DNA from: an uncultured Tenacibaculum sp.
GTDB taxonomy: Bacteria; Bacteroidota; Bacteroidia; Flavobacteriales; Flavobacteriaceae
Assembly (NCBI GenBank): GCA_938041625.1
Contig: CALISK010000047.1
Location: 1 to 38,724, forward strand
Direction of reading: 5' to 3'
DNA length: 38,724 nucleotides
A program made the translations under genes and the position numbers. Below the pieces are notes generated by a model. That model worked only from the letters and a program-made list of their open reading frames with translations. It was not told the origin of the DNA and made no database searches. Shown piece after piece: positions 9,495 through 19,907 of this stretch. Position 1 is the stretch's first letter; every line of letters begins with the position of its first letter.

Positions 9495-9914
9495 TTACAC
9501 TCCTACTCTATTTACTATTATATCATTTAAAGTTGTTCTTAAAACATCAACACTACTATCTGTTAATGTTTCTTTTAACAATTTAATTGTCTTCTCTTTC
9601 TCTAACTCTTTATAAATAATAATAATTTTACGTTTTTCTATTTCAAAACTAACTAAATTATCATTTAAAATCATTTTCTTGTGCGCTATACTTGGTTGAA
9701 AAACAAAATGTTTTTGATAAAACTTAAAAACCTTAAGATTTGTATTTAAAAAACCTATAACAAGAAATATAAAACCAAAAATTAAAGGCATTAATGGTAA
9801 CTTTTTAAACGTTGCTCCTAAAAAAAGTGCTCCAACAATCATAATTCCGGCTAAAACAAAAGACCTGTTTCTTCCTTTCCAACTCAATCCTATTTCTTTA
9901 ATTACTTGTTCCAT
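9495..9914 (-). CDS. Small membrane protein of unknown function (139 aa)
   Basis: I do not recognise a family. Residues about 20-60 form two closely spaced hydrophobic segments (LAGIMIVGALFLGATF and LIFGFIFLVIGFL), so this is an integral membrane protein, with a charged C-terminal domain of about 75 residues presumably in the cytoplasm. The sequence around residue 95 (EIEKRKIIIIYKELEKEKTIKLL) has the look of a bacterial PH-like beta fold, but this is only a suggestion. Its start overlaps the end of the upstream 100-residue membrane protein by 17 nt, so the two are translationally coupled. Confidence 0.65.
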   Translation of the reverse strand: MEQVIKEIGLSWKGRNRSFVLAGIMIVGALFLGATFKKLPLMPLIFGFIFLVIGFLNTNLKVFKFYQKHFVFQPSIAHKKMILNDNLVSFEIEKRKIIIIYKELEKEKTIKLLKETLTDSSVDVLRTTLNDIIVNRVGV

Positions 9915-10200
9915 AAACCTCTTTGTTAAATTTCTCTTCTTTTAAATCACTTATTGTTTTTCCAATTCCCATAGCTGCAATCATACCTAACGGAACAAAA
10001 AATATGCTTCCTATAAAAAATAAAATGCTTCCTACTTTTATTTTATCAATCATCACTAATACAATCCCTACAACACATAATAAAAATGCAATCATTGCTG
10101 GTATAAAAAGGAATTGATATTTTTCTAAACATCCTATATAAACTAAAATCAAAGCATTTACAAATAGACCTAAATATGTTATTCTATTTACTTTATTCAT
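9898..10200 (-). CDS. Small multi-pass membrane protein of unknown function (100 aa)
   Basis: About three hydrophobic helices are visible: residues 8-24 (YLGLFVNALILVYIGCL), 30-50 (FIPAMIAFLLCVVGIVLVMI) and 57-80 (SILFFIGSIFFVPLGMIAAMG). They are followed by a short charged tail. No family is recognised. It is the first gene of a two-gene minus-strand unit, overlapping the 139-residue membrane protein by 17 nt, which suggests the products act together. A weak -7-like TATCTTTA lies just upstream on the minus strand (plus-strand TAAAGATA near 10214). Confidence 0.62.
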   Translation of the reverse strand: MNKVNRITYLGLFVNALILVYIGCLEKYQFLFIPAMIAFLLCVVGIVLVMIDKIKVGSILFFIGSIFFVPLGMIAAMGIGKTISDLKEEKFNKEVYGTSN

Positions 10201-10450
10201 CTTTAAATTTTAAGTAAAGATATTTACTCTTATAATTAAAACTAGATGATATTTAAGATGTGTCTGTATTTAAGTTATAATTGCTATGCTTAAGTAAATT
10301 TTCGTTAAAGTATATTCCAGATTATTTACAATATGAAGTAATAGAAAGCTTAAATAAAAAATCTAAAGCATTTTAATGTAGTTTAACTATTTGATAATAA
10401 TTCAATTTATTTATTCACTGAAAGATTTAAATAATTAGCAATCAAATTAT

Positions 10451-11116
10451 TTACCAATGAATTAAAGGCAAACCTTTCTCTTTTAAAATGCTATTGGTCT
10501 TAGAAAAATGTTTATTACCAAACCAATATCCTCTATTTGCACTTAATGGCGATGGGTGGCCAGACTCTAAAACATGATGATTCTTCTTATCTATTTTAGC
10601 TCCTTTTTTCTTTGCATAACCTCCCCATAATAAGAAAACGACATCTTTCTTTTCTGACGAAATCTTACTAATTATAGCATTTGTAAATTGCTCCCATCCC
10701 TTTTTTTGATGACTTCCTGCTTCATGTGCTCTAACTGTTAAAGTTGCATTTAATAATAATATTCCTTGTTTTGCCCAACGCGATAAATCTCCAGAAATTG
10801 GATATGGAATATTTAAATCAGTTTCTAATTCTTTAAAAATATTAACCAAAGATGGTGGATGTTTTACTTCATCTTGTACAGAAAAACATAAACCATTAGC
10901 CTGACCTTCTCCATGGTAGGGGTCTTGACCAATAATCACCACTTTTAGATCATTAAAACCACAAAAATCAAAAGCAGAAAAAATATTTTCAGTCACAGGA
11001 TAACAAGTATTATTTTGATATTCTTCTTTTACAAACTCAGTTAAATTTAGAAAATAATCTTTTTCAAATTCTGATTGTAAAATATGTTTCCAATTATTAT
11101 TAATAGTCCTCTTCAT
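10451..11116 (-). CDS. ung: Uracil-DNA glycosylase, family 1
   Basis: Ung removes uracil from DNA to start base-excision repair. The family 1 motifs are intact: GQDPYHGEGQANGL near residue 65 (catalytic Asp in the water-activating loop), LLNATLTVRAHEAGSH, LLWGGYAKKKG, and the DNA-intercalating loop HPSPLSANRGYWFGNKHF near the C-terminus. Length 221 is normal. It is a single gene; on its upstream side is a consensus -7 element on the same strand. Assignment is secure. Confidence 0.97.
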   Translation of the reverse strand: MKRTINNNWKHILQSEFEKDYFLNLTEFVKEEYQNNTCYPVTENIFSAFDFCGFNDLKVVIIGQDPYHGEGQANGLCFSVQDEVKHPPSLVNIFKELETDLNIPYPISGDLSRWAKQGILLLNATLTVRAHEAGSHQKKGWEQFTNAIISKISSEKKDVVFLLWGGYAKKKGAKIDKKNHHVLESGHPSPLSANRGYWFGNKHFSKTNSILKEKGLPLIHW

Positions 11117-11138
11117 TTAAAAAAACTCTTTTATAAAT

Positions 11139-11146
11139 CAAAGATA
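11139..11146 (-). promoter_or_regulatory. Putative ung promoter, -7 element
   Basis: The minus strand reads TATCTTTG, matching TAnnTTTG exactly, 22 nt upstream of the ung start codon. No clear TTG is found at the ideal -33 spacing, so only the -7 half is supported. Confidence 0.45.
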
Positions 11147-11223
11147 CTTTTTTAATTAAAACAGTTCCTCTTATCAAACCTTTACTTCTTTAAATGAACC
11201 TTCAATTTTCATGTTGCATGTAA

Positions 11224-11231
11224 TAAGTTTG
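11224..11231 (+). promoter_or_regulatory. Possible -7 element upstream of the giant surface-protein gene
   Basis: TAAGTTTG matches TAnnTTTG and lies about 100 nt before the preferred ATG at 11335. There is no good TTG at the -33 position, so this is a weak call. If correct, the transcript has a leader of roughly 95 nt. Confidence 0.3.
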
Positions 11232-11334
11232 TTTTACATAATTAGGGTAATATAATAATACAAAGTATTACTACTTGATTATAATATTTAATAATCCTCT
11301 TGTTAATTTTCAATCATTTAAATTTAAAACTATC

Positions 11335-14300
11335 ATGAAGACAATGCATTATTTACATTATTTCTTAAACAGATTTAACACTTTTAAGAGGAGTATTTTC
11401 TTCTTATTTTCTATTATTATTATTCCATACCAATTAACAGCACAAACTAACATATCTAATACAGTTACTATAGGTAACCACAATATGTACAAGTCTGCAA
11501 ATGTAGATTCTATAAAAACTGGAGCTCTTTTTAATTATAAGTTACATTTAACTATTTATGGAGATGGTAGTACTATAAACTTAACAGACTTACTGCCGCC
11601 TGATATAGAGTTTGTTGGTAATGTTCAACAAGAATTAAGAATTGAACCAGCAATCGCATTTACGACAATCAACAAATCGGTTGTTAATAATTTAGTTACT
11701 GTTTCTTTAACTCCTTTATCTGATGGAAGTAGTACTTATGTCGAAATTTTTATCCCAGTCCGTTTTAAAGGAGGAGTAACACCAGATGGTACCCTTGCTA
11801 TTAATACAGCTACCATGTCTATTAATAATCAATCAGTAACTACAAACCCAATTAATGTAGAAGCTATTGCTAAGTTAAATTGGGAGATTAAAAAAGAGAT
11901 TGTTTCTCCTACAGACAAAGATGCTGATGGTAATTGGATTATTTCACCTACTGGAGGGACAGCTAGATTTAAAATTACCATTGCAGAAAAATCTCCACAT
12001 TCTAATATTGGTGTTTTAAATCTATCAAACATACAAATATTAGATATACCGCAACCCTCTAATGTTACAATGAGTCTTGCTGGCGCATCAGGTAATGATA
12101 TTTATCCTACTGGAGTAAATTTAACAAATTCAACTTTTACAATACTCGATCCTCTAAAGTCATTAGATGCTACATTAACAAATAGTCAATTTTTTCTCTA
12201 TGTAGATATAACATATCCATCTAACTTAGCATTAGGTACTTGTTTTGGGAATGTTGCCGAAATTACAGCTGATTACCCTTCTCTAACGACAAATAACACC
12301 TTTACCGCTAGTAGTATTGCTTCTGGAAATAACACAAATTGCGTTACTGTAAGTAACTATTGTATTACCAATAATTGTAATCCTCCAACTTACAATTACA
12401 ATACTTATTTTAGAAAAAATTTAGCAATGCCTAATAAAACTATTGGCTGTAAAGGAGAATACTCATTAACTTTTCAAAATCAATCTAGTACTAACACAAA
12501 CATACTTAATTATTCAATCACAGATCAAATACCTCCAGGTATTACAGTTACTTATGTTAAATGGGAGTCAACTAATGGCTCAATACTTAACGCACTTCAA
12601 CAAACAGGTAACTATTACTTCAATGGAGCGCTACAAGGCTCCTTTACAAATTCTACCGGAGGCTCATTATATACAATTAATAACACTCCCAATGTAAATT
12701 CTATATCTTCTATTAAATTTGAAGTGAACTCTACTTTAATTAAATATAGGGCAATTAAACTTAAAATAGGCTTTATCATAAATAGTAATGTTACAACTAA
12801 TACTCTTATTAATAATACTGCTAATATTGAATATAACTTCGCAAATAACCCGAATTCAATTACAAAAACATCTAGTGCTAACTTTAGAGTAAAAGAATCA
12901 AAACCTGAAATATGTGTTGCTAAATTTGTTTGTCAAGGGAATGATGAATATTATAACCCCGGAGATATTATCAGATATAAGTTAGCTATTACAAATAAAG
13001 GTTCTTCTGCTTTAAACAATGCTATTATTACCGATCTATTAGATCCAAATTTCACATATCTTCCTGGTAGTGCGCAATACTATTCTACGACCAGTTCTTT
13101 TACAGGATGCTCCCCAACTATTACTGGAAATATACAAAATTGGGCGGTTACAGAAAATATTTCAAATATCCCTTCAGGAACACAATTAACTTGGACTATT
13201 CCTTCTATAGGATCTAATTGTAATTCTTTGCAAACATTTAATTGTACTACAAGTTCAACTGCTGGTTATGAAAAAAACTACATAGAATTTGATGTAAAAA
13301 TAAACGACAATGCTCCTCCTGGGTTGTACAAAAATAAGTTTACTGTTAATGGAGATGAAATTAACTCAGAAGTTACCTCTAATAACACTAGAGTGAATGT
13401 TAAAGAATTAGCTGGTATTTCTGTAATAAAACTACAAAGTTTAGATAATGGTACTACTTGGACTAACTCTACCACTACTCCTAATGTACTACCAGGTCAA
13501 GATATTCTTTACCGATTAAATATAAAAAATATAGGGAATTTAGAATTCAAAAATTTAGTAATAACAGACCCTTTACCAAATGTTGTATATGCTGGTGCTA
13601 TCAATTTAAATAATAATGCCAGTAATTTTAATACCCCTTCTTTTAATAATGGTACAATTACAATTTCTTCCTTACCAAATTATATCTTTTTAAATGGAGA
13701 TGAAATTAATATAGATGTCCCCGTTACTGTAGCTACTGATGCTCAAAACAATAGTGAAATATGTAATAGTTTTACTTTAACAGGCGTAGATCAATACAAT
13801 AGAGGAGCTCCTATTTACTTATCTCCTGCTAGTGTTTGTGCTACTATAAAAGATAATTGTCCTGGTATAGATAATGCTGCACAAACTGACACCGATGATG
13901 ATGGTGTTGGAGATGCTTGTGATAATTGTTTAATGGCTATAAATCCTAATCAACTAGATACAGACGGAGATGGTATCGGTGATGCTTGTGACAATTGTCC
14001 TACTACAGCTAATGAAGACCAGTTAGATACAGATGGAGACAGTATTGCTGATGCTTGTGATAATTGCCCTAATATAGCTAACAAAGATCAATTAGATACC
14101 GATGGTGATGGCATTGGTGATACTTGTCAATTAGATGATGATTGTTTCACTTTCGATACAGATTATGAAAAAGAAAATTGGCTAAACGATAGTTTAAGAG
14201 ATCTTAATTTTGAAACCGATACTAATCAAGGAAACTATATTTCGTTTGTAAATAATGAAAAAGAGTCTAGTCTTATTAATCATAAAGATTTTGCAGGTGA

Positions 14301-16212
14301 TTGGTTAGCAAATTATCCTGGTAATTGTATGTGTTTTGATTTTAAAGTAGATTATAAAGAAACTGGTAATAACAATATTGGTACTGCACCCAAATTAACA
14401 ATTTATACAGGAAGCACTATAAATACTATTTCACAATTAACAACTAGGTTAAGAGCCGTATTTGTTGGTCATACTACAAATCAAACACTTCCAGATAATG
14501 TTTGGAAAAACTATTGCCTACCTATTGATGAAGCAAGAAATGATGCAACCCCTAGTAATAACTTAGGTGGTTGGCAACTATTTGATGCTAATAGCACTAC
14601 GCAATTAACAGGTTCTTCAGCAGTAAATGCTTGGAATCAATTAATTATAGATGTAACAGGTATTTTATTTGACTCTGAATATGATGGCTCTGCCACAGAA
14701 GTTATCAGTTTAGATAACTTTTGTGCTACTGAATGTGATATTATTCCTTGTAAAGATGAAAAAGATACTGATAATGATGGTATTGGTGATGATTGTGATA
14801 ATTGTCCGGAAGCTTATAATCCAGACCAACAAGATTATGACGATGACGGTATTGGTGACGAATGTGATAACTGTAAAGAGGTTTCTAATAATAATCAATT
14901 AGATACTGATGCAGATGGTATTGGTGATGCTTGTGATCTTACTCCATGTGGAGAAATAGATAGCGATGGTGATGGCATATTTGATTTATGTGATAACTGC
15001 CCAGAGAAACCAAATAAAGAACAAATAGATACTGATGGAGACGGTATTGGTGATGCTTGTGATTCTCCTTGTGGAAATATAGATACTGATAATGATGGTA
15101 TATTTGATTTGTGTGATAATTGCCCTGACAAACCAAATGAAGACCAACTAGATACCGATGGTGATGGTATTGGTGATGCTTGTGATACTGACTGTAATGG
15201 TACTCTAGATTCTGATGGTGATGGCGTTCCTGATGTTTGCGATAATTGTCCTCAACATGCAAACCCAAATCAAGAAGATGCCGATAATAATGGTATTGGA
15301 GACTCTTGTGAACCTTGTATTATAGATAATATTTGTATTGGAAACGGTAGAGATTCAGATAATGATGGTATAGATGATAATTGTGACAATTGCCCTAAAA
15401 TTGCAAATTCGAATCAATTAGATACCGATAATGATGGTATTGGAGATATTTGTGATCCTGTAGAACCTCTTTGTTGTGTTATTATGACTGATTTAAACGA
15501 TTATAATTATGACATTTATGAAGACACAGGTGTTATACTTGTAAATGACAGTTATACATTTACTGTAGCTACTGAAACTGTAAAAGAAGTTAAAATTAAC
15601 TTAGTATATGCTGATATTGAAGAAAGTAACAAAGGTAAAACTCAAGATGCCTCTAAAATTAGTTTAGTTCCTAGTAAAAGTACTATCTCTGGTAACAAAA
15701 TGATTTTACAAACCCATGCTTATAGTAATAAAAATAGTGAAAATTCAATTTTTAATGAACTCTCATGGTTTTCTGAAAATGGGGAAGATTATAATAAAGA
15801 AGGAAAATTAAATGTAGCCTATAATTTACCTTATAGAAAAGACTGTAATAATTGTACTTATTTAGCTACTTTATATTTTAAACTTTCTATCCTTAATAAA
15901 AATGGAGATTATAAAGAGGAACTTATTTTAAGAAAAGTTGAAATAAAGAACAATAAAATCTTATCTATCAATAATCAAAATAATAAACAATCGTTTTTAA
16001 TCTATCCTAATCCAGCTAAAGATTACATTAACATACATAGCCAAAAAATCGGTGAAACAGTTTTATATGATATTAATGGTAAAGAATTAAAAAAGTTTAA
16101 AATTAAATCGGGTCACAATAAAATAGACGTAACTAACTTACCTAAAGGTATTTACATCTTAAAAACTATTAGTGGTGAATTAAGAAAAACAGCCAAAGTT
16201 ATTATTGAATAA
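11335..16212 (+). CDS. Giant secreted or surface protein: DUF11-like domains, thrombospondin type 3 repeats, T9SS sorting domain
   Basis: The ORF track begins at a TTG (11275), but the ATG at 11335 is preferred because it gives a normal signal peptide ending TAQ ([11 protein letters not shown]), about 1625 residues in total. In track numbering, residues ~60-850 contain several Ig-like DUF11-type domains (for example [32 protein letters not shown]). Residues ~860-950 and ~1160-1397 hold Asp-rich thrombospondin type 3 repeats ([15 protein letters not shown]) that should bind calcium. A ~200-residue cysteine-containing insert separates the two repeat blocks. The end, from about residue 1567 ([14 protein letters not shown] to GIYILKT), is a T9SS type A sorting domain. 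It is probably an extended calcium-stabilised adhesin or matrix component exported by Sec and then type IX secretion. The adjacent kinase/LytTR pair could regulate it, which is inference. Confidence 0.88.
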   Translation: MKTMHYLHYFLNRFNTFKRSIFFLFSIIIIPYQLTAQTNISNTVTIGNHNMYKSANVDSIKTGALFNYKLHLTIYGDGSTINLTDLLPPDIEFVGNVQQELRIEPAIAFTTINKSVVNNLVTVSLTPLSDGSSTYVEIFIPVRFKGGVTPDGTLAINTATMSINNQSVTTNPINVEAIAKLNWEIKKEIVSPTDKDADGNWIISPTGGTARFKITIAEKSPHSNIGVLNLSNIQILDIPQPSNVTMSLAGASGNDIYPTGVNLTNSTFTILDPLKSLDATLTNSQFFLYVDITYPSNLALGTCFGNVAEITADYPSLTTNNTFTASSIASGNNTNCVTVSNYCITNNCNPPTYNYNTYFRKNLAMPNKTIGCKGEYSLTFQNQSSTNTNILNYSITDQIPPGITVTYVKWESTNGSILNALQQTGNYYFNGALQGSFTNSTGGSLYTINNTPNVNSISSIKFEVNSTLIKYRAIKLKIGFIINSNVTTNTLINNTANIEYNFANNPNSITKTSSANFRVKESKPEICVAKFVCQGNDEYYNPGDIIRYKLAITNKGSSALNNAIITDLLDPNFTYLPGSAQYYSTTSSFTGCSPTITGNIQNWAVTENISNIPSGTQLTWTIPSIGSNCNSLQTFNCTTSSTAGYEKNYIEFDVKINDNAPPGLYKNKFTVNGDEINSEVTSNNTRVNVKELAGISVIKLQSLDNGTTWTNSTTTPNVLPGQDILYRLNIKNIGNLEFKNLVITDPLPNVVYAGAINLNNNASNFNTPSFNNGTITISSLPNYIFLNGDEINIDVPVTVATDAQNNSEICNSFTLTGVDQYNRGAPIYLSPASVCATIKDNCPGIDNAAQTDTDDDGVGDACDNCLMAINPNQLDTDGDGIGDACDNCPTTANEDQLDTDGDSIADACDNCPNIANKDQLDTDGDGIGDTCQLDDDCFTFDTDYEKENWLNDSLRDLNFETDTNQGNYISFVNNEKESSLINHKDFAGDWLANYPGNCMCFDFKVDYKETGNNNIGTAPKLTIYTGSTINTISQLTTRLRAVFVGHTTNQTLPDNVWKNYCLPIDEARNDATPSNNLGGWQLFDANSTTQLTGSSAVNAWNQLIIDVTGILFDSEYDGSATEVISLDNFCATECDIIPCKDEKDTDNDGIGDDCDNCPEAYNPDQQDYDDDGIGDECDNCKEVSNNNQLDTDADGIGDACDLTPCGEIDSDGDGIFDLCDNCPEKPNKEQIDTDGDGIGDACDSPCGNIDTDNDGIFDLCDNCPDKPNEDQLDTDGDGIGDACDTDCNGTLDSDGDGVPDVCDNCPQHANPNQEDADNNGIGDSCEPCIIDNICIGNGRDSDNDGIDDNCDNCPKIANSNQLDTDNDGIGDICDPVEPLCCVIMTDLNDYNYDIYEDTGVILVNDSYTFTVATETVKEVKINLVYADIEESNKGKTQDASKISLVPSKSTISGNKMILQTHAYSNKNSENSIFNELSWFSENGEDYNKEGKLNVAYNLPYRKDCNNCTYLATLYFKLSILNKNGDYKEELILRKVEIKNNKILSINNQNNKQSFLIYPNPAKDYINIHSQKIGETVLYDINGKELKKFKIKSGHNKIDVTNLPKGIYILKTISGELRKTAKVIIE
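13876..14121 (+). repeat. Coding tandem repeat, thrombospondin type 3 block 1
   Basis: About four imperfect copies of a unit encoding [15 protein letters not shown]-type residues, with 12-13 variable residues between acidic cores. Copies differ at many synonymous positions, which suggests old duplication. The block lies inside the surface-protein gene. Confidence 0.85.
14764..15453 (+). repeat. Coding tandem repeat, thrombospondin type 3 block 2
   Basis: About ten imperfect copies of the same Asp/Asn/Cys-rich unit. Some alternate with a longer spacer that starts PCGxIDxDxDGIFD, giving a higher-order repeat of two or three units (compare 14941-15060 with 15070-15180). Long antisense ORFs over this block in the ORF track are by-products of the repeat composition. 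Confidence 0.85.
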
Positions 16213-16219
16213 TTAATTT

Positions 16220-16258
16220 TTTAACCTTTTGTTTTATTCTATAAAGCAGAAGGTTAAA
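16220..16258. repeat. Inverted repeat after the surface-protein gene
   Basis: TTTAACCTTTTG (16220-16231) pairs with CAGAAGGTTAAA (16247-16258), one G-T wobble, 15-nt loop. There is no good T tract behind it on either strand, so it may be a processing or weak termination hairpin. Confidence 0.45.
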
Positions 16259-16278
16259 TATTAAAAAAATGAGAATCG

Positions 16279-16286
16279 TATATTTG
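16279..16286 (+). promoter_or_regulatory. Putative -7 element for the sensor-kinase operon
   Basis: TATATTTG matches TAnnTTTG and lies 17 nt before the TTG start of the kinase gene. A TTG at -33 is not evident; only the -7 element is supported. Confidence 0.42.
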
Positions 16287-16303
16287 AAAAAAGAACTTTT
16301 TTA

Positions 16304-19156
16304 TTGAAAACTATACAACTCCATATCTCTTTATTTTTCATATTGATATGGAGTTTTTCATATGCTCAAGTGTATGAAAATTACACTACAAAAAATGGTT
16401 TACCAAGTAATCATATTTATAGAATAACACAAGATTACCAAGGTTTTATTTGGATTATTACTAATAAAGGGATTTCTAAATTTGATGGCAAAAATTTTAA
16501 AAACTTCACTACAAAAGAAGGTTTGCCTTCTAATGATATTTGGCATATAGGAATTACTCCTGATAATAAAATTTGGTATTTTTCTAAGGCTAATAAATTA
16601 GGATACATCAAAAATGATAAAGTATTTGCATTTCCTTCAAAAAGAAATAAAGTATTATATCCAAGAAACATTTTACAAGCTAAAAATACAATTGGTTTTA
16701 ATGATGGCGATTTTTATTATACCTTAAAAGATACACTTTGGGAAACAACTCCTAATATCTTTAATTCTTCTGCTTTTATAAAGCAAAAAGTAATACATCC
16801 AATTATTAATTACCATAGTATCAATAAAAATAGGGATAGTATAATTTTGTATAAAAAAGAAACAAAAATAAAGTTTCCTGTAAAAAAAGAATTATTCCAA
16901 AAAATAACAGAACACGGTCAAATTAATGATAGTTTATACCTTCATATTTTTAAACATTTTTACATTATAGAAAATTTTAATTCTGAAAAAATAACCACTT
17001 TTTCTTTACCTAATTTATCTTACCATAATCTTAAACATTTAAGATATCATAATGTAAACAATCAAATTCAATTTACAGGAATGAACTTTGTTAGTTATTT
17101 AAGCACTCATGGAACATTAAAAAATACAATTCATGTTCCAAAAAAACTAAACTCCCATTTTTCATTTATAGATAAAACAGGTAATATTTGGTCGGCAACC
17201 TTTAATAAAGGTGTTTTTCTACTACCTAAAGAAAAGAAACATGTACAAATAATAGCAAAAGATAAAAAAATACAACAATTACAATTAATTAAAAATGATT
17301 TATATACTGGTATTTATAAAGAAGGTTTTTTTAAAATAAAAGACACGCTACAACTTATTATAAAAAATAATAGTTTTCAATATAGTATTAACGATATAGA
17401 TGATTTACAAATTACTTTTTTTTCTTCTGAACATGATATTCATCATTATAAAAACAAAAAAACAACTACTCTTAATATATTAAAAGAAACACCTAATGTA
17501 AACACTTTTGCACGTAAGTTAATTCGTTTTAAAGGAGATTTATATGGAAATAATAGTTTCGGAATTTGTAAAATTGAACAAAAAAAATTTACTACTAAAA
17601 AATCATATAAATTATTTGGTGTTTCTTCTTTTTCTAAAACAGGAACACAATTATTTACAGGTAATCAATCTGGATTATTTTTATTGAAAAATGATGAATT
17701 TATAAAATTGAACACACATTCATTATTTAAAAAACCAATACTATGTCAAAAACAGCTGAATAATAATTACGTTGTAGTAGGGACAGATGGTTACGGAGCA
17801 TATATTACAGATGGAAACATACATAAATTTATTAAAAACTCTAAAAACTATAGTGTACAAAATATTTTTATTGATAAAAGAAAAAACATTTGGTTAGCAA
17901 CAAATGAAGGTGTACACAAAGTTCAAAAGCAAAATAAAGAGTATAAAATTATTGAATCTTTTTATGAATCAGACGGGTTAACATCTAACAATATAAATTG
18001 TCTTGCAGTTAAAAACGATTCTCTTTATGCAGGTACAAATACAGGTATTTCTATTCTTCCTTTAAAGCAGTTCAAAACAAATCAACTTCAAGCTTTATAT
18101 ATAAAGTCGATAAAAAACGAAACACAAAACTTTAAAGGAGATACTATTACTTTTTCTTATAAAAATAACAACTTTATTTCCGTTTCTTTTGGAACAATTT
18201 ATTTTAATAATCAGCAAAATTTAAAGTATCAATATGCATTAAACCCTATTCAAAAAGAATGGATTGATACCAATACTCCAAACATTAACTTTACAGATTT
18301 AAAACCAAACACTTATTCTTTACACCTAAAAGTAATCAATCATCATAAAAGAGAATGTTTAAAAACTATTGTTATTCAAGTACTTCCACTTTGGTATCAA
18401 ACTTGGGTATTTAAAGTTTTTTTATCAGTGTTCTTTTTAATAATATTCTATTTAGTAAATAAATGGAATCAAAAACGTATTAAAAAAATAGCTATTCAAA
18501 AAATTAAAATTCAACAAAAATTAGCGGAACAAGAATTACATGCTTTACGGTCACAGATGAATCCTCATTTTGTTTTCAACTCTTTAAATGCGATACAATA
18601 TTATATAACCAAAAATGAAATAGATTTATCTGAAAAATATTTAGTTAAATTTTCAAGATTAATACGCATGTTTTTTGATTTTTCAGCAGAAAAAACCATT
18701 ACAATAGACCAAGAAATTAAATTATTAAAAGGATATTTAGAAATAGAAAAAATGCGTTTTGGTAACGAGTTTTTCTATCATTTTTTGATTGATAAGCCTA
18801 TAAAATCAAAATCAAAAATACCTACAATGCTATTACAACCTATTGTTGAAAATGCTGTTAATCATGGTGTTTTTCATAACAATAGAAAAGGAAATATCTA
18901 TATTACATTTACTTTTATAGACAAAAATACTTTTAAGGTAATTATAGAGGATGACGGTATTGGTATTCAAAAATCAGAAGAAATAAAAGCTACTTCCTTA
19001 AAAAAACATCATTCTAAATCAACAAAAATAATTAAGGAGAGAATCGATTTAATTAATCAATCAAAAGATTGGCATATTTCACAAGAAGTTATTGATTTAA
19101 CCCAACAAAATAAGAACGGTACAAAAGTTACTCTATCATTTAAAAAATTAATTTAA
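16304..19156 (+). CDS. Reg_prop/Y_Y_Y sensor histidine kinase (LytS-like HisKA domain)
   Basis: This 950-residue membrane sensor has a signal peptide ending FSYAQ that begins at a TTG codon; no ATG in frame would preserve it, so the TTG start is well supported. Residues ~25-600 look like two-component regulator propeller repeats (NGLPSNHIYRITQDYQGFIWI, then EGLPSNDIW). A Y_Y_Y-like domain (about 610-690) precedes one transmembrane helix (about 699-720). The cytoplasmic part has the LytS-type His box MNPHFVFNSLNA near residue 752 and an HATPase with ENAVNHG and EDDGIGIQ. It should sense an extracytoplasmic signal and phosphorylate the LytTR regulator whose ATG overlaps its stop (TAATG). The ligand is unknown. 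Confidence 0.92.
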   Translation: MKTIQLHISLFFILIWSFSYAQVYENYTTKNGLPSNHIYRITQDYQGFIWIITNKGISKFDGKNFKNFTTKEGLPSNDIWHIGITPDNKIWYFSKANKLGYIKNDKVFAFPSKRNKVLYPRNILQAKNTIGFNDGDFYYTLKDTLWETTPNIFNSSAFIKQKVIHPIINYHSINKNRDSIILYKKETKIKFPVKKELFQKITEHGQINDSLYLHIFKHFYIIENFNSEKITTFSLPNLSYHNLKHLRYHNVNNQIQFTGMNFVSYLSTHGTLKNTIHVPKKLNSHFSFIDKTGNIWSATFNKGVFLLPKEKKHVQIIAKDKKIQQLQLIKNDLYTGIYKEGFFKIKDTLQLIIKNNSFQYSINDIDDLQITFFSSEHDIHHYKNKKTTTLNILKETPNVNTFARKLIRFKGDLYGNNSFGICKIEQKKFTTKKSYKLFGVSSFSKTGTQLFTGNQSGLFLLKNDEFIKLNTHSLFKKPILCQKQLNNNYVVVGTDGYGAYITDGNIHKFIKNSKNYSVQNIFIDKRKNIWLATNEGVHKVQKQNKEYKIIESFYESDGLTSNNINCLAVKNDSLYAGTNTGISILPLKQFKTNQLQALYIKSIKNETQNFKGDTITFSYKNNNFISVSFGTIYFNNQQNLKYQYALNPIQKEWIDTNTPNINFTDLKPNTYSLHLKVINHHKRECLKTIVIQVLPLWYQTWVFKVFLSVFFLIIFYLVNKWNQKRIKKIAIQKIKIQQKLAEQELHALRSQMNPHFVFNSLNAIQYYITKNEIDLSEKYLVKFSRLIRMFFDFSAEKTITIDQEIKLLKGYLEIEKMRFGNEFFYHFLIDKPIKSKSKIPTMLLQPIVENAVNHGVFHNNRKGNIYITFTFIDKNTFKVIIEDDGIGIQKSEEIKATSLKKHHSKSTKIIKERIDLINQSKDWHISQEVIDLTQQNKNGTKVTLSFKKLI

Positions 19157-19896
19157 TGCATATAAAAACTATTTTAGTAGATGACGAAGAAAATGCAATA
19201 AAGAGTTTACAATTAAAGCTTGAGCGCTTTTTTCCTGATATCAGTATAGAAAATACTTTTCAAAACCCTCAAGAAGCAGTAACGTTTATTAATAACAATA
19301 ACTTTGATATTCTTTTTTTAGATGTTGAAATGCCTGTGTTAAGTGGATTTGATGTTTTAGCACAAATAAAAAAACCTGATTTTGAAATTATTTTTATTAC
19401 TGCATATAATAATTATGCTATTGAAGCTTTTCAATATTGTGCTATTGGCTATATTTTAAAACCAATAGATAATGATGAGTTAAAAACGGTAATTAATAAT
19501 GTCTTAAAAAATATTTCTCAAAATGAACTTTCTCGAAAAAACAAAGCTTTATTAAATAGACTTATAGAAACAACTTCTAAGATAAACAAGCTTATAATAC
19601 CAACAAATAAAGGTTTATCATTTATTCCGTATAATGAAATTTTTCATATAGAAGGTTATGATGGTTATACTAAAATTCATTTAACTGACTCCTCTACAAT
19701 TATAAGCTCTTATAATATAGGTAAGTACGAAAAAATATTGTCCGATAACTTTTTTAAATGTCATAAATCTCATATTGTTAACCTACAAAAAATACGTGCT
19801 TTTGAAAATGAAGGTTATATTTTATTAGAGAATAAAAAAAGAATAGCAGTTTCTAAAAGCAAACGAAAAGAATTTATAGATTTGTTCTCAACATAA
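19156..19896 (+). CDS. LytTR-family response regulator
   Basis: The 246-residue protein has an N-terminal receiver with the acidic pair VDDEE near residue 10, phospho-acceptor Asp56 in FLDVEMPVLSGFD, and the conserved Lys in GYILKPID. A C-terminal LytTR DNA-binding domain (about 140-240) follows, recognisable by FIPYNEIFHIEGYDGYTKIH and FFKCHKSHIVN. It is translationally coupled to the upstream kinase by a 1-nt overlap, so the two form a cognate system. LytTR proteins bind pairs of short direct repeats; I could not identify such sites here with confidence. The direct targets are unknown; the adjacent surface-protein gene is a candidate. Confidence 0.95.
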   Translation: MHIKTILVDDEENAIKSLQLKLERFFPDISIENTFQNPQEAVTFINNNNFDILFLDVEMPVLSGFDVLAQIKKPDFEIIFITAYNNYAIEAFQYCAIGYILKPIDNDELKTVINNVLKNISQNELSRKNKALLNRLIETTSKINKLIIPTNKGLSFIPYNEIFHIEGYDGYTKIHLTDSSTIISSYNIGKYEKILSDNFFKCHKSHIVNLQKIRAFENEGYILLENKKRIAVSKSKRKEFIDLFST

Positions 19897-19907
19897 AAAA
19901 TATTTTT

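Noticed and set aside
9923-10117. 64-residue plus-strand ORF over the small membrane protein
   Set aside because: Shadow of the minus-strand membrane gene, with Ile/Pro-rich antisense composition and no promoter.
10281-10376. 31-codon TTG-started frame (KYIPDYLQYEVIESLNKK) between the membrane-protein pair and ung
   Set aside because: It looks somewhat protein-like and could be a gene fragment, but it is too short and lacks any recognised family or promoter.
14895-15268. Two antisense ORFs (78 and 109 aa) over the thrombospondin repeats
   Set aside because: They are His/Ser/Pro-rich translations of the Asp-rich repeat on the opposite strand; the sense frame is a convincing TSP3 array.
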